Shown: positions 1 to 7,534 of the stretch, in pieces
Layout of the letters: each line of letters opens with the position of its first letter
How positions within the stretch are numbered: position 1 is the stretch's first letter
From: a virus
Length of the DNA stretch: 30,970 bases
Reading direction: 5' to 3' (one strand)
IMG/VR virus record: IMGVR_UViG_3300009106_000391
Location: 1-30,970 of that record
Notes under the pieces: model-generated
What the model saw: the letters and a program-made list of their open reading frames with translations, nothing else
Databases searched by the model: none
Told to the model about the DNA's origin: nothing
Made by a program: the position numbers and the translations under genes

Positions 1-588
1 TTAAATGAGAAAGGTGCAGATGTCACAGATGCATCAAAGAAACTCAAAAAATTAAAGACTGATCAAAAAAATCTCTTGTCATTGAAAGAGCAATATAGTA
101 ATATGTCTTCAATATATGACGTTGCGAGTGTGCTTCTCAAAGACGGTGGCATCAAAACAACCATCATAAAAAAATACTTGCCGATTATGAATAAATTAAT
201 TAACAAGTATTTGGCATCTATGGATTTTTATGTATCGTTTAATCTCGATGAGAACTTTAACGAGACAATTAAATCTAGATTTCGTGATGAATTCACCTAT
301 GCATCATTTAGTGAAGGTGAAAAAATGAGAATCGACTTGGCCTTGCTTTTCACTTGGAGAGCAATTGCCAAGTTGAAAAATAGTATGAGTACGAATCTAC
401 TCGTTCTTGATGAAGTGTTTGATAGTTCATTGGATGAAGATGGTACAAGTGACTTTCTCAAAATACTTCATTCGCTTGGTAATGAATCGAATGTTTTTAT
501 AATTAGTCACAAGGGTGAAGTCTTGTACGACAAATTTAAAAGCATGATTAAATTTGAAAAACATAAAAACTTTAGCAGGATAGTATGA
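1..588 (+). CDS. 46: Recombination endonuclease large subunit gp46 (SbcC/Rad50-like), C-terminal part
   Basis: The frame is open from base 1, so only the last 195 residues are present and the true start lies upstream. The visible part holds the end of a coiled coil rich in Lys and Leu, then the ABC-ATPase signature (S-F-S-E-G-E-K-M-R, near base 310) and a Walker B/D-loop (L-L-V-L-D-E-V-F-D, near base 400). This matches the C-terminal half of the Rad50/SbcC ATPase head. In T4, gp46 with gp47 forms the nuclease that resects DNA ends for recombination-dependent replication and degrades host DNA. gp47 would be expected just upstream. The stop overlaps the next start as ATGA (585-588), so translation is probably coupled. 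Confidence 0.9.
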   Translation, partial: LNEKGADVTDASKKLKKLKTDQKNLLSLKEQYSNMSSIYDVASVLLKDGGIKTTIIKKYLPIMNKLINKYLASMDFYVSFNLDENFNETIKSRFRDEFTYASFSEGEKMRIDLALLFTWRAIAKLKNSMSTNLLVLDEVFDSSLDEDGTSDFLKILHSLGNESNVFIISHKGEVLYDKFKSMIKFEKHKNFSRIV

Positions 589-1118
589 CTGAAAATAAAG
601 TAGAAGTTCATCCTCTTGTAACAGAAGATCACGAACTAATCACAACTAAACTTGATGAGTTTAATTTTGATAGAGATGATGCAGAAAAACTTGAAGACAC
701 ATTAATCAACTGCATGGATTTTTATCGTGGTCTTGGACTGTCAGCAAATCAATTAGGAATAAATGCAAGAGTATTTGCTATGGTGCATGAAGAACAACCA
801 ATGGTGATGTTTAATCCAAAAGTTGTGTCGGCAACAGAAGAAAAATATCTCATGAAAGAAGGATGTCTCACATGGTTCGGTCTTTTTCCAAAAGTATTAA
901 GACCTCAAGGAGTAACAATAAACTGGAAAGATAAAGAAGGTCAAGAATTTTCAGGTAGTTTCATTGATTTATCCGCTAGAATTATACTTCATGAATATGA
1001 TCACCTAAATGGTTATACTTTCTTTGATAGAGCAAAACCAATGCACATGTCACAGGCCAAAAAACGAAGAAAAATATATATCAGAAAGGCTAAACGACAA
1101 GCGAAAGAAATAGTATAA
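585..1118 (+). CDS. def: Peptide deformylase
   Basis: A 177-residue metal hydrolase that removes the N-formyl group from nascent proteins in the cytoplasm. All three family motifs are visible: motif 1 G-L-G-L-S-A-N-Q (residues 49-56), motif 2 E-G-C-L-T (92-96, with Cys94 as metal ligand) and motif 3 H-E-Y-D-H-L (136-141, with His136 and His140 as ligands and Glu137 as catalytic base). In motif 2 the usual Ser is Thr, and in motif 1 A-A is replaced by S-A. The basic tail after residue 150 is short. It starts inside the gp46 stop. Phage deformylases are known from marine myoviruses, where they are thought to help mature host photosystem or other fast-turnover proteins; the target here cannot be read from sequence. 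Confidence 0.93.
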   Translation: MTENKVEVHPLVTEDHELITTKLDEFNFDRDDAEKLEDTLINCMDFYRGLGLSANQLGINARVFAMVHEEQPMVMFNPKVVSATEEKYLMKEGCLTWFGLFPKVLRPQGVTINWKDKEGQEFSGSFIDLSARIILHEYDHLNGYTFFDRAKPMHMSQAKKRRKIYIRKAKRQAKEIV

Positions 1119-1138
1119 TTATAATTAAGGGAGTCAAA

Positions 1139-1378
1139 ATGAAAAATAATAGACTTTGTTATGATATATCCGTGCAAGAATGTATTGAAAAATGTCCTCA
1201 AGAACTAGTCCATTGTAGTGTAAGATTATTACGTAAAACTGTAATAGGTATGGGTAATGAACCTTTAGCAGATTTAATTGAATGTGCTTTAGATGAACAT
1301 TGGAGAGAAGCATTTCAGACAGGACTTGATTATAATTCCAAATCTTATGAGAACTTTTTAGATAAAAGGTTAGTATGA
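1139..1378 (+). CDS. Hypothetical small protein (79 aa)
   Basis: I do not recognise this family. It is a soluble 79-residue protein with four Cys, three of them near the N-terminus (C7, C15, C19), and a mixed helical composition; no transmembrane segment or signal peptide is visible. A good Shine-Dalgarno (AAGGGAG, 1128-1134) sits at normal spacing. It ends in an ATGA overlap with the next small gene, so both belong to the gp46-def transcription unit. Confidence 0.7.
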   Translation: MKNNRLCYDISVQECIEKCPQELVHCSVRLLRKTVIGMGNEPLADLIECALDEHWREAFQTGLDYNSKSYENFLDKRLV

Positions 1379-1566
1379 AACATAAAGAAGATTATGTTTC
1401 TTTTGGTCCTAATTATGTCACTAGTCAAGTACGGCACATGAAACAAAAGATGCTTAAAATTATGAATCGTGTTCTTGAATCACAAAGAAAATATCATGAC
1501 AGTACAATTTGTAATAATTGTTTAAATCATATACGTTATGAATGTGAAAGGCTGAGTAATTCATAA
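1375..1566 (+). CDS. Hypothetical small protein (63 aa)
   Basis: A 63-residue basic protein of unknown function. Near its C-terminus it has a C-x-x-C pair (C-N-N-C, about residues 46-49) and a further Cys, which might bind a metal, but two Cys pairs alone do not prove a zinc site. The start overlaps the previous stop as ATGA, and its TAA shares a base with the next ATG (TAATG at 1564-1568), which is typical of coupled phage genes. Confidence 0.65.
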   Translation: MKHKEDYVSFGPNYVTSQVRHMKQKMLKIMNRVLESQRKYHDSTICNNCLNHIRYECERLSNS

Positions 1567-1715
1567 TGATGAATTGGACTAAGGTTCACCTAGAAACTAT
1601 GAATGTTTTGCAATTGAAAGAATTGAAAAGATATGTTGATGAAATCCTTAAACGAAAAATTGAACAATCCAAACGGCTCCCAGATGAAGACTTGGCAGAA
1701 AGGCATAGACCTTGA
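1566..1715 (+). CDS. Hypothetical small protein (49 aa)
   Basis: A short ORF of 49 codons beginning with two consecutive ATGs (1566 and 1569) inside a TAATG junction with the upstream gene. The product is charged and helical (an Asp/Lys/Glu/Leu-rich middle, K-E-L-K-R-Y-V-D-E) with no recognised domain. It overlaps the start of the next, larger gene in another frame by 32 bases, or by 83 if that gene starts at 1633. Support is positional only: tight coupling and an otherwise empty gap. Confidence 0.5.
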   Translation: MMNWTKVHLETMNVLQLKELKRYVDEILKRKIEQSKRLPDEDLAERHRP

Positions 1716-2823
1716 TACTCTTTTAGCACACACCAAAAGATTTGAGAACTACAATAAGTATAGTTGCTCACCTTTTTCAGAAATGAAAAAGAATGATATT
1801 GCCGAACATCTGAGCAATGGTACGGTAGTCAATCTTAAAGGTTCTACATTCACTATTCAGGAATGTAAAGTTCGTTCTCCTATTTACATGTATCAAAAAA
1901 TACCGATAGGGTATCGTGAACCTGGTGACCTTAAAATTGACAGATTTGCTTTTACAGATTATTCACATGAAAGTCAGCAAGAGTTTTACGATTATATTAT
2001 ACGCAATCATAGAACTGATGTTTGGATATGTTCCTGGGCCGAAGATACTGCAACAAATGATATTTTTGATACGCAATTAGGTTTGCAGAAAGTTGGCACA
2101 AAGGTTACTACATTTGGTGAGTTAATTGTGTATTGGTTTTTACCATACTCAAAAGATATGTTTGGTGAAAGCAGAAAACATCCAAAAGTGCCTGACACAG
2201 AATACCATAATCTTGTAAAATTAAAATTGCCTACTGATATCTCACATCTTATATCTGCAATACAAGAGAAAATTTCTAAACTTCCTGTATTTACTAACCA
2301 TTATTCAAACTATAATAAACGCAAATCTTGGTCAGCAGTATCTTTAAGAGGGCACAGTCCGAAACCAGAGTTTATTACAGACCCAGCAGAAATGAGTAAG
2401 AAATGGAAAGAGGAAAATAAAGATGTGTTATTTGAAATGCAAGATACATATCTATATGATGACTTTCCTGAAGTGAGAGAATTGGTGAAGATGCTCAAAG
2501 CAGAAGAGATACATCGTGTGCGATTTATGAAATTAAATGCTGGAGATGGTGAATTAGACCGACATACTGATTTGGTTGATCCGAAAGGTGGATTGGCAGA
2601 TGGTAAGTTAATGCGAATACATTTTCCTATCATCACAAGTGACAAAGTTTTGTTTGAGTCCTGGGACTTGACGGGGCATATACACTGTGCTAATATGAGG
2701 GTTAATGAAGCATGGATGTTGGACACTAGAAAACCTCATCGTGCAGTAAATGAAGGAACAGAAGATAGAATACATTTAGTAATTGACATTGTTTCAAATG
2801 AACGATCTAGAACATTATTATGA
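1684..2823 (+). CDS. 2OG-Fe(II) oxygenase, aspartyl/asparaginyl beta-hydroxylase-like, with N-terminal extra domain
   Basis: About 379 residues from the chosen start. The C-terminal third resembles the aspartyl/asparaginyl beta-hydroxylase family of 2-oxoglutarate, Fe(II) dioxygenases: a H-x-D pair (R-H-T-D, about residues 293-296), a distal His (K-P-H-R-A-V-N, about 352) and a following E-D-R-I-H-L strand that would hold the 2OG-binding Arg. The N-terminal half (about 50-160) has a run, L-G-L-Q-K-V-G-T-K-V-T-T-F-G-E, that looks like the acetyl-CoA loop region of GNAT acyltransferases, which would make this a two-domain protein; that is inference. The frame is open to ATG 1633, but 1684 limits overlap with the upstream small gene; neither start has a strong Shine-Dalgarno. 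The substrate is unknown: protein, small molecule or a modified nucleotide are all possible. Confidence 0.72.
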   Translation: MKTWQKGIDLDTLLAHTKRFENYNKYSCSPFSEMKKNDIAEHLSNGTVVNLKGSTFTIQECKVRSPIYMYQKIPIGYREPGDLKIDRFAFTDYSHESQQEFYDYIIRNHRTDVWICSWAEDTATNDIFDTQLGLQKVGTKVTTFGELIVYWFLPYSKDMFGESRKHPKVPDTEYHNLVKLKLPTDISHLISAIQEKISKLPVFTNHYSNYNKRKSWSAVSLRGHSPKPEFITDPAEMSKKWKEENKDVLFEMQDTYLYDDFPEVRELVKMLKAEEIHRVRFMKLNAGDGELDRHTDLVDPKGGLADGKLMRIHFPIITSDKVLFESWDLTGHIHCANMRVNEAWMLDTRKPHRAVNEGTEDRIHLVIDIVSNERSRTLL

Positions 2824-3431
2824 ACATATTTTTTCTTGACAAAGATCCTGTATTTGCGGCACGTTATCATTGTGATAAACATGTGCCCAAGATGATTGTT
2901 GAGTATGCTCAACTTATGAGTACCGCTCACCGATTAATTGATGGTGAACCATATGAAGCAAAAAACAAGCGAGGTCACAAACTGACTAGATGGAGATTAT
3001 CAGATGACCGAGAACATAAATTATATTTTGCCTCCCATTTTAAGCATCCTTCTAATATTTGGGTTCGGTCTAGCACTCAACATTATGATTGGTTGTATGA
3101 GTTATTTAATGCTTTGTGTGCTGAATTCACGTTGCGATATGGAAAGTTTCATAAGACAGACCTTGACTTACGTGAATATATTAAAAGAAGACCTGACAAT
3201 CTTCAAGACAATGGATGGTCAGATCCACCACTCGCAATGCCAGAACAGTACAAATTAAACAAAGCAATTCCTTCTTATCGTAATTTCTATGCTACTGAAA
3301 AACGTAGATTTGCGACATGGAAAACGGAAAAACCTCACTGGTATGATTGGTGGTGTATGATGAATGACACTTTTAATTCTAAATCAATAGAGGAACATGT
3401 ACACGTTAAAGGTGAAGGATGGATTGATTAA
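2820..3431 (+). CDS. Conserved phage protein of unknown function (203 aa)
   Basis: The N-terminus (M-N-I-F-F-L-D-K-D-P) followed by A-A-R-Y-H-C-D-K-H-V-P-K-M is a pattern I associate with an uncharacterised protein common in marine T4-like phages. The residues are rich in conserved His, Cys, Asp and Trp (H23, C24, D25, H27; several W near the C-terminus), suggesting an enzyme or nucleic-acid-binding role, but no catalytic family is recognised. There is no signal peptide or membrane segment. ATGA overlap with the upstream oxygenase and TAATG overlap with the downstream gene place it firmly in one operon. Confidence 0.75.
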   Translation: MNIFFLDKDPVFAARYHCDKHVPKMIVEYAQLMSTAHRLIDGEPYEAKNKRGHKLTRWRLSDDREHKLYFASHFKHPSNIWVRSSTQHYDWLYELFNALCAEFTLRYGKFHKTDLDLREYIKRRPDNLQDNGWSDPPLAMPEQYKLNKAIPSYRNFYATEKRRFATWKTEKPHWYDWWCMMNDTFNSKSIEEHVHVKGEGWID

Positions 3432-4459
3432 TGAAAAACCATTTTGTTATTGTCGCTGGCTATCTTGATACTGATGAAAAAACCAAGATGGCCGTTGACT
3501 TTATTGAGAAGTTACGAAAAGTAGAAAATATATCAATTTGTTATTCTACTCACCACTCCAATATTCCTCAAAAATTAATAGAACTTACAGATTTTATTGT
3601 TTACAATAAGTATAACCCAATTCTTAACTGGGACATATGTTCTGAATATACCGAGAGATTTGGTTGTTCAATACAAGAGCATCCTGCTCTTGACAAAGAA
3701 GATATATTTTTTCCTCAACCATATCATGGCTACGCACATTTAATTTCTCTATGTGACGCCGTAGCAATAGGAACAAATACAGGTTATAAAACTTTTTCTT
3801 TTATGAATTTTGATGTTGTAGATTATTGTATTGATCAATTACCACTGCATATTAAAGAGATAAAAAAGAATAAGGTTGATGCTATTTTTTATCCGTATCT
3901 AATACAAAATATTAAAGCAACTGTAGGTAGCACAGAATTTTTTACTTTTAGTCTAAAATTTGCTCAAGAAATTTATAAGTATAGAGATTTTAGGCATTAT
4001 CAAACAATTCATGATCCAGTTCTAGAAAGATTTGTAAATCTTGTATGTAAATCAAAAGGATTAAAATGGATTCTTATTGAAAATAAATTCTCTGAAAATG
4101 GCACAATAGGAAAATTAAATTTTGGTAAAGGTGATATGTCAAAAGTTCCATTTTGGGTCCCATACGAAACTATTTGGGATGGTGATAAAAGATTTGAGAT
4201 ATGTATCATACCATTTAAGACAAAAAATAAATATCAACTTGTATTTGGTATAAATTCTATGTTTTCGGAATATGATGAAGACATAAAAGAGATTAGAATA
4301 TTTGCAGATGATAAACAATTAAAAAATGATTGGGAATTACACACAATACAAAAACCTTGTAGATTAAAAATCTCTTATAAAAATAAAATTACAAGAGATT
4401 TTGTTCTCAATGACGAAAGACACTTTGGCAAAGTTAGAATGAAAGTGAGAAAACCATGA
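3431..4459 (+). CDS. Putative glycosyltransferase-like protein (342 aa)
   Basis: The N-terminal 60 residues (V-I-V-A-G-Y-L-D-T-D, then a helix and I-S-I-C-Y-S-T-H-H) resemble the first Rossmann-like unit of GT-A glycosyltransferase-type proteins found in marine phages and in polysaccharide clusters. A clear D-x-D is not obvious, so the assignment is tentative. The C-terminal 120 residues form a beta-rich region of unknown kind. The gene is noticeably more A+T-rich than its neighbours, which would fit later acquisition. It is joined to both neighbours by TAATG and ATGA overlaps. Alternative: a structural or regulatory protein without enzymatic activity. Confidence 0.5.
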   Translation: MKNHFVIVAGYLDTDEKTKMAVDFIEKLRKVENISICYSTHHSNIPQKLIELTDFIVYNKYNPILNWDICSEYTERFGCSIQEHPALDKEDIFFPQPYHGYAHLISLCDAVAIGTNTGYKTFSFMNFDVVDYCIDQLPLHIKEIKKNKVDAIFYPYLIQNIKATVGSTEFFTFSLKFAQEIYKYRDFRHYQTIHDPVLERFVNLVCKSKGLKWILIENKFSENGTIGKLNFGKGDMSKVPFWVPYETIWDGDKRFEICIIPFKTKNKYQLVFGINSMFSEYDEDIKEIRIFADDKQLKNDWELHTIQKPCRLKISYKNKITRDFVLNDERHFGKVRMKVRKP

Positions 4460-5244
4460 CTACATTATGGAAAGAAACAGAAGAAGAATACCTTGAACTT
4501 GTAAAAGATTGGACAGACCCATATCCTACTCCACAACTTATTGAGTATGATGGCGTTCTTGTAGTAAGAGATGATTTGCTCAATGCAGGTTCAAAAGTTC
4601 GTTTCGTAGATTATCTTATTGGTTCAAATAAAAACGTAAATGAATGGGTATTTGGTTCATGTCCTGCTACAGGATATGCACAAATAAGTTTACCTATTGC
4701 ATGTAAACGTCATAACAAAAAAGCAGTATTGTTTATGGCAAAACGTAATAAAAAAAATTTTACTGAGTATCAAAAACGTGGCATAGAATTAGGTGTTGAT
4801 TATCATTGGGTAGAAAATGGTATGTTGACAGTCACACAAAAACGTGCAAAAGACTATGCCGCCAAATCATCTGATAGGATGGTTTTGCCTTTAGGACTTG
4901 AACATCCGACAGTTCTTGGGTCAATAATCAAAGTTGCTAGAAGCCTACCAGTTACACCAAATGAAGTATGGACTGTAGGTTCAAGCGGAACATTAAATAG
5001 AGGCTTGCAACTTGCTTGGCCTGATGCTACAATACATGTTGTAAGTGTGGGGCACACCATGAATAAACGAGAGATAGGTAGAGCAATTTATCATCGTAGT
5101 AAATACAGGTTTGATCAACCTGTAAAAGAGAATGAAATGCCACCTTTTCCTTCCGCTCCTACATATGATGCAAAAGCATGGAAGTTTATTCAAGAACTTT
5201 CAGATAAAAAAGGTACAACATTACTTTGGAATGTCGGAGCATAA
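4456..5244 (+). CDS. PLP-dependent enzyme of the ACC deaminase/cysteine desulfhydrase fold (262 aa)
   Basis: Looks like a compact fold-type II PLP enzyme related to ACC deaminase and D-cysteine desulfhydrase. Visible signs are V-V-R-D-D-L-L-N-A-G-S-K-V-R-F (residues 36-50), matching the family's R-D-D ... G-G-N-K-x-R segment with the Schiff-base Lys at K47; G-S-C-P-A-T-G-Y-A-Q at the usual S-N-H position; and a Gly-rich T-V-G-S-S-G-T-L-N-R-G loop near 173-182 that would hold the PLP phosphate. At 262 residues it is shorter than the usual 330 or so. It sits between a glycosyltransferase-like gene and two methyltransferases (ATGA upstream, TAATG downstream). The substrate is unknown; a role in amino-acid supply or in building a modified base or sugar is inference. 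Confidence 0.68.
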   Translation: MTTLWKETEEEYLELVKDWTDPYPTPQLIEYDGVLVVRDDLLNAGSKVRFVDYLIGSNKNVNEWVFGSCPATGYAQISLPIACKRHNKKAVLFMAKRNKKNFTEYQKRGIELGVDYHWVENGMLTVTQKRAKDYAAKSSDRMVLPLGLEHPTVLGSIIKVARSLPVTPNEVWTVGSSGTLNRGLQLAWPDATIHVVSVGHTMNKREIGRAIYHRSKYRFDQPVKENEMPPFPSAPTYDAKAWKFIQELSDKKGTTLLWNVGA

Positions 5245-5777
5245 TGGCACACACAGAACAATTAGAATATGTAAAATCTTTAAAATTAGTATTTCCTCAT
5301 TATTTCAGATATAGAAAAGTTTTAGAAGTTGGTAGTTTAGATATTAATGGTACCGTAAAAGTATTTTTTGATAATTGCGATTATACAGGTTTAGATCTAG
5401 GTGAAGGTAAAGGTGTCGATCTGATTGAAGAAGGTCAAAATTATGATGCACCAGATGAAACTTATGATACAGTTCTTTCCACTGAATGCTTTGAACATAA
5501 TCCTTACTGGAAAGAAACCTTTTTGAATATGATCAGGTTATGTAAAAAGAATGGTCTCGTATTTTTCACCTGTGCAACCGATGGTAATCCTGAGCATGGT
5601 ACAGTAAATAGACTTCCAGGTGATGCCCCATTAGTTATTGAAAAGGGCTGGAATTATTATAAAAATTTGAATAAACACGATTTCAATATTTTCCCATTAG
5701 ATGATTTATTCTTGACTTTTAGTTTTTCTAATAATATAATAGCACATGATCTTTATTTCTTTGGTATAAAAAAATGA
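5244..5777 (+). CDS. SAM-dependent class I methyltransferase (177 aa)
   Basis: A Rossmann-type methyltransferase. The sequence shows motif I (V-L-E-V-G-S-L-D-I-N-G, about residues 26-36), the acidic end of beta 2 (Y-T-G-L-D-L, about 48-53), D-T-V-L-S-T-E-C-F-E-H (motif IV and after) and L-C-K-K-N-G-L-V-F-F-T (beta 5), all typical of the Methyltransf_11/23 group. The start at 5244 is chosen because it forms a TAATG junction with the preceding stop; the frame also has an ATG at 5226. The acceptor (sugar, lipid, protein or small molecule) cannot be deduced. It overlaps the DNA methyltransferase start by ATGA. Confidence 0.8.
   Translation: MAHTEQLEYVKSLKLVFPHYFRYRKVLEVGSLDINGTVKVFFDNCDYTGLDLGEGKGVDLIEEGQNYDAPDETYDTVLSTECFEHNPYWKETFLNMIRLCKKNGLVFFTCATDGNPEHGTVNRLPGDAPLVIEKGWNYYKNLNKHDFNIFPLDDLFLTFSFSNNIIAHDLYFFGIKK
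5712..5740 (+). promoter_or_regulatory. Putative sigma70-type promoter inside the SAM methyltransferase gene
   Basis: TTGACT at 5712-5717 and TATAAT at 5735-5740 are separated by 17 bases. The site lies in the last 65 bases of the upstream gene and 34 bases before the DNA methyltransferase start, where an internal promoter could uncouple the latter. AT-rich coding DNA gives chance matches, so confidence is moderate. Confidence 0.42.
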
Positions 5778-7378
5778 AACATTTTTATGAACGTAACGAT
5801 TATGTTTTAAATCATGAAGTCAACAAAACATTTGAAGAAATTCTTTGGATGTCAGATGATGAATTTCGTCAATGGTTGACTGATATGAGAAAGACAATTG
5901 CATATGCTTGGGATGAACTTGGATTGCCACCAAGAGTTGGTTGGAATGAAAAAGATATCATAGACCAATTCAATAAGATGTCATCGTTTCCTGTTCATGA
6001 GATGGACAAAGGTGATAACATAGTTCGTAATACATCTGTCATCGGTAATGCTTGTAATCAGTTTTTTCCGACAATGATGAAGACTAGAATTAATTATTCT
6101 AAAAATGATGATGGTCTTTCAATTTACGACCATTTTGTAGATGATAAACTATCTGAAAAAGTTTACAAGTATTCACATCGTCACTTCAAGCGTGATAGTT
6201 TTTATGAATATTCACAAACTGTTCCGACAAATGCTGAGACTAAAGATTTTTTGATATCAGCAAAAACTGGTAAAGAATGGATTCAAAATTTTGAAAAAAG
6301 TTTTAGAAATAAAAAAGTAACAATAAGAAAAAAAGGTAAAGAGGGTGCAGAAAAAGGTGTTGTATTTCAAGAAGATGTTGAATATGATTATTGGATCGCA
6401 CCTCATTCAGAAGATACAGAATATACTGGTCATAATAAAGATCTTGTAGGAGTAAAATGGTGTACACTTACAAAAAATGAAATTCACGAATTGAATATTC
6501 CTGAAAAATGTTTAGTCAATGCTAAACTTGATGAAAATGATTTATTTCGTATTCGTTTGTTCAAGTTTGGTCAGAGAATATTTCCTGTAGGTTTTAAGGC
6601 ATTTCGTATTTCATGGTGTCAGTATGCAGTAAACTTTCCACCTCTTACCGCTAAATATTTGTATGAGAGATACACTGAACACATTAAAGAGCAGGATGTT
6701 ATCAACATTTATGATCCTTCTAGCGGTTGGGGCGGTCGTATTCTTGGGGCTATGGCTGTCCGTGATGACCGTAATATCCACTATATTGGGACCGACCCAA
6801 ACACGGATCATACGATTGAAGAACTGGGTATTACGAAGTATGAGTACCTTGCAAACTTTTTTAACGAAAATAAATATGGATCTCTTTTCCCGCACAACAA
6901 TACCTATGAAATTTATCAACTCGGTTCGGAAGAAATCAGAAATAATAAGCAGTTTCAAACGTACAGAGGAAAACTTGATATCGTTTTCACAAGTCCTCCA
7001 TATTTTGCAAAAGAAGCCTATTCAGAAGACGAAGAACAATCTTACAAAAAGTTCCCACAATACCAGTCTTGGGTAGACGGTTTTTTGAGACCAACTCTTG
7101 AAACATGTATTGAGTACCTAAGACCAAACAGATATTTGCTTTGGAATATTGCTGATGCAAAGTTTGGTCCTGACATGTTACCTCTTGAAGAAGACAGTAA
7201 CAAGATATTGCGTGAGCATGGTATGGAGTTTGTTGAAGTTGTGAAGATGACATTGGCTTGGATGCCAGGCGGTAATCGTATTGGTGAGGATGGTAAGCCA
7301 AGTTACAAGAATGCAGTACAAGTTGAAGGTAAGTGGTTTAAATACGAACCGATATTTGTCTGGAAAAAACCAGCCTAA
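5774..7378 (+). CDS. DNA methyltransferase, SPPY-type (N4-cytosine/N6-adenine), with large N-terminal domain
   Basis: A 534-residue protein. Residues 314-321 (D-P-S-S-G-W-G-G) form the SAM-binding motif I, and residues 406-411 (T-S-P-P-Y-F) form the catalytic motif IV. S-P-P-Y is the form most often found in N4-cytosine methyltransferases, while N6-adenine enzymes usually have D-P-P-Y/W/F. Motif I precedes motif IV, unlike the beta class. The first 290 or so residues have no recognised domain and might give target recognition or fold regulation. No cognate restriction endonuclease is seen nearby, so it is an orphan, probably protecting or marking phage DNA. It follows the small methyltransferase by ATGA overlap and ends one base before a tRNA gene. 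Confidence 0.85.
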   Translation: MKHFYERNDYVLNHEVNKTFEEILWMSDDEFRQWLTDMRKTIAYAWDELGLPPRVGWNEKDIIDQFNKMSSFPVHEMDKGDNIVRNTSVIGNACNQFFPTMMKTRINYSKNDDGLSIYDHFVDDKLSEKVYKYSHRHFKRDSFYEYSQTVPTNAETKDFLISAKTGKEWIQNFEKSFRNKKVTIRKKGKEGAEKGVVFQEDVEYDYWIAPHSEDTEYTGHNKDLVGVKWCTLTKNEIHELNIPEKCLVNAKLDENDLFRIRLFKFGQRIFPVGFKAFRISWCQYAVNFPPLTAKYLYERYTEHIKEQDVINIYDPSSGWGGRILGAMAVRDDRNIHYIGTDPNTDHTIEELGITKYEYLANFFNENKYGSLFPHNNTYEIYQLGSEEIRNNKQFQTYRGKLDIVFTSPPYFAKEAYSEDEEQSYKKFPQYQSWVDGFLRPTLETCIEYLRPNRYLLWNIADAKFGPDMLPLEEDSNKILREHGMEFVEVVKMTLAWMPGGNRIGEDGKPSYKNAVQVEGKWFKYEPIFVWKKPA

Positions 7379-7454
7379 GCGAGTGTATCTCAGTCGGTAG
7401 AGAGCCACGTTGCCAACGTGGATGTCGCCAGTTCGAATCTGGTCACTCGCTCCA
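7379..7454 (+). tRNA. tRNA-Gly (anticodon GCC)
   Basis: A full cloverleaf can be drawn. The acceptor GCGAGTG (7379-7385) pairs perfectly with CACTCGC (7444-7450). The D stem is TCTC/GAGA (7388-7391/7400-7403). The anticodon stem CCACG/CGTGG (7405-7409/7417-7421) closes loop TTGCCAA with GCC at 7412-7414. The T stem GCCAG/CTGGT carries loop TTCGAAT. The discriminator is T, as usual for bacterial tRNA-Gly, and CCA is encoded (7452-7454). It begins directly after the DNA methyltransferase stop, so it is probably processed from the same transcript. Confidence 0.96.
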
Positions 7455-7465
7455 AAAAAATTCCC

Positions 7466-7502
7466 TTGACAATTGAGCCTAGTTTGCTATTATATAAATG
7501 TA
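7466..7502 (+). promoter_or_regulatory. Promoter of the CobT-like gene (copy 1 of a repeated promoter)
   Basis: TTGACA (7466-7471), a 16-base spacer, then TATTAT (7488-7493), overlapping a T4-late-like TATAAATG (7493-7500). The 20 bases 7483-7502 recur exactly at 10053-10072 in front of the partner CobS-like gene, with the same -35 spacing. This suggests both genes are switched on together. It lies in the 80-base gap between the tRNA and the start at 7535. Confidence 0.72.
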
Positions 7503-7534
7503 GAGTGATAGAGAAACCTTAACCAAGATATCTT

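Noticed and set aside
2668-2696. TTGACG-17-TAATAT inside the oxygenase gene
   Set aside because: Both boxes are imperfect, it encodes conserved residues, and the next gene is already coupled by ATGA; a chance match is likely.
2310-2726. 138-codon minus-strand frame
   Set aside because: A shadow of the oxygenase gene, with no start signal or domain.
6663-7076. 137-codon + frame inside the DNA methyltransferase gene
   Set aside because: It lies within the motif I to SPPY region of the real gene and its product has no domain.
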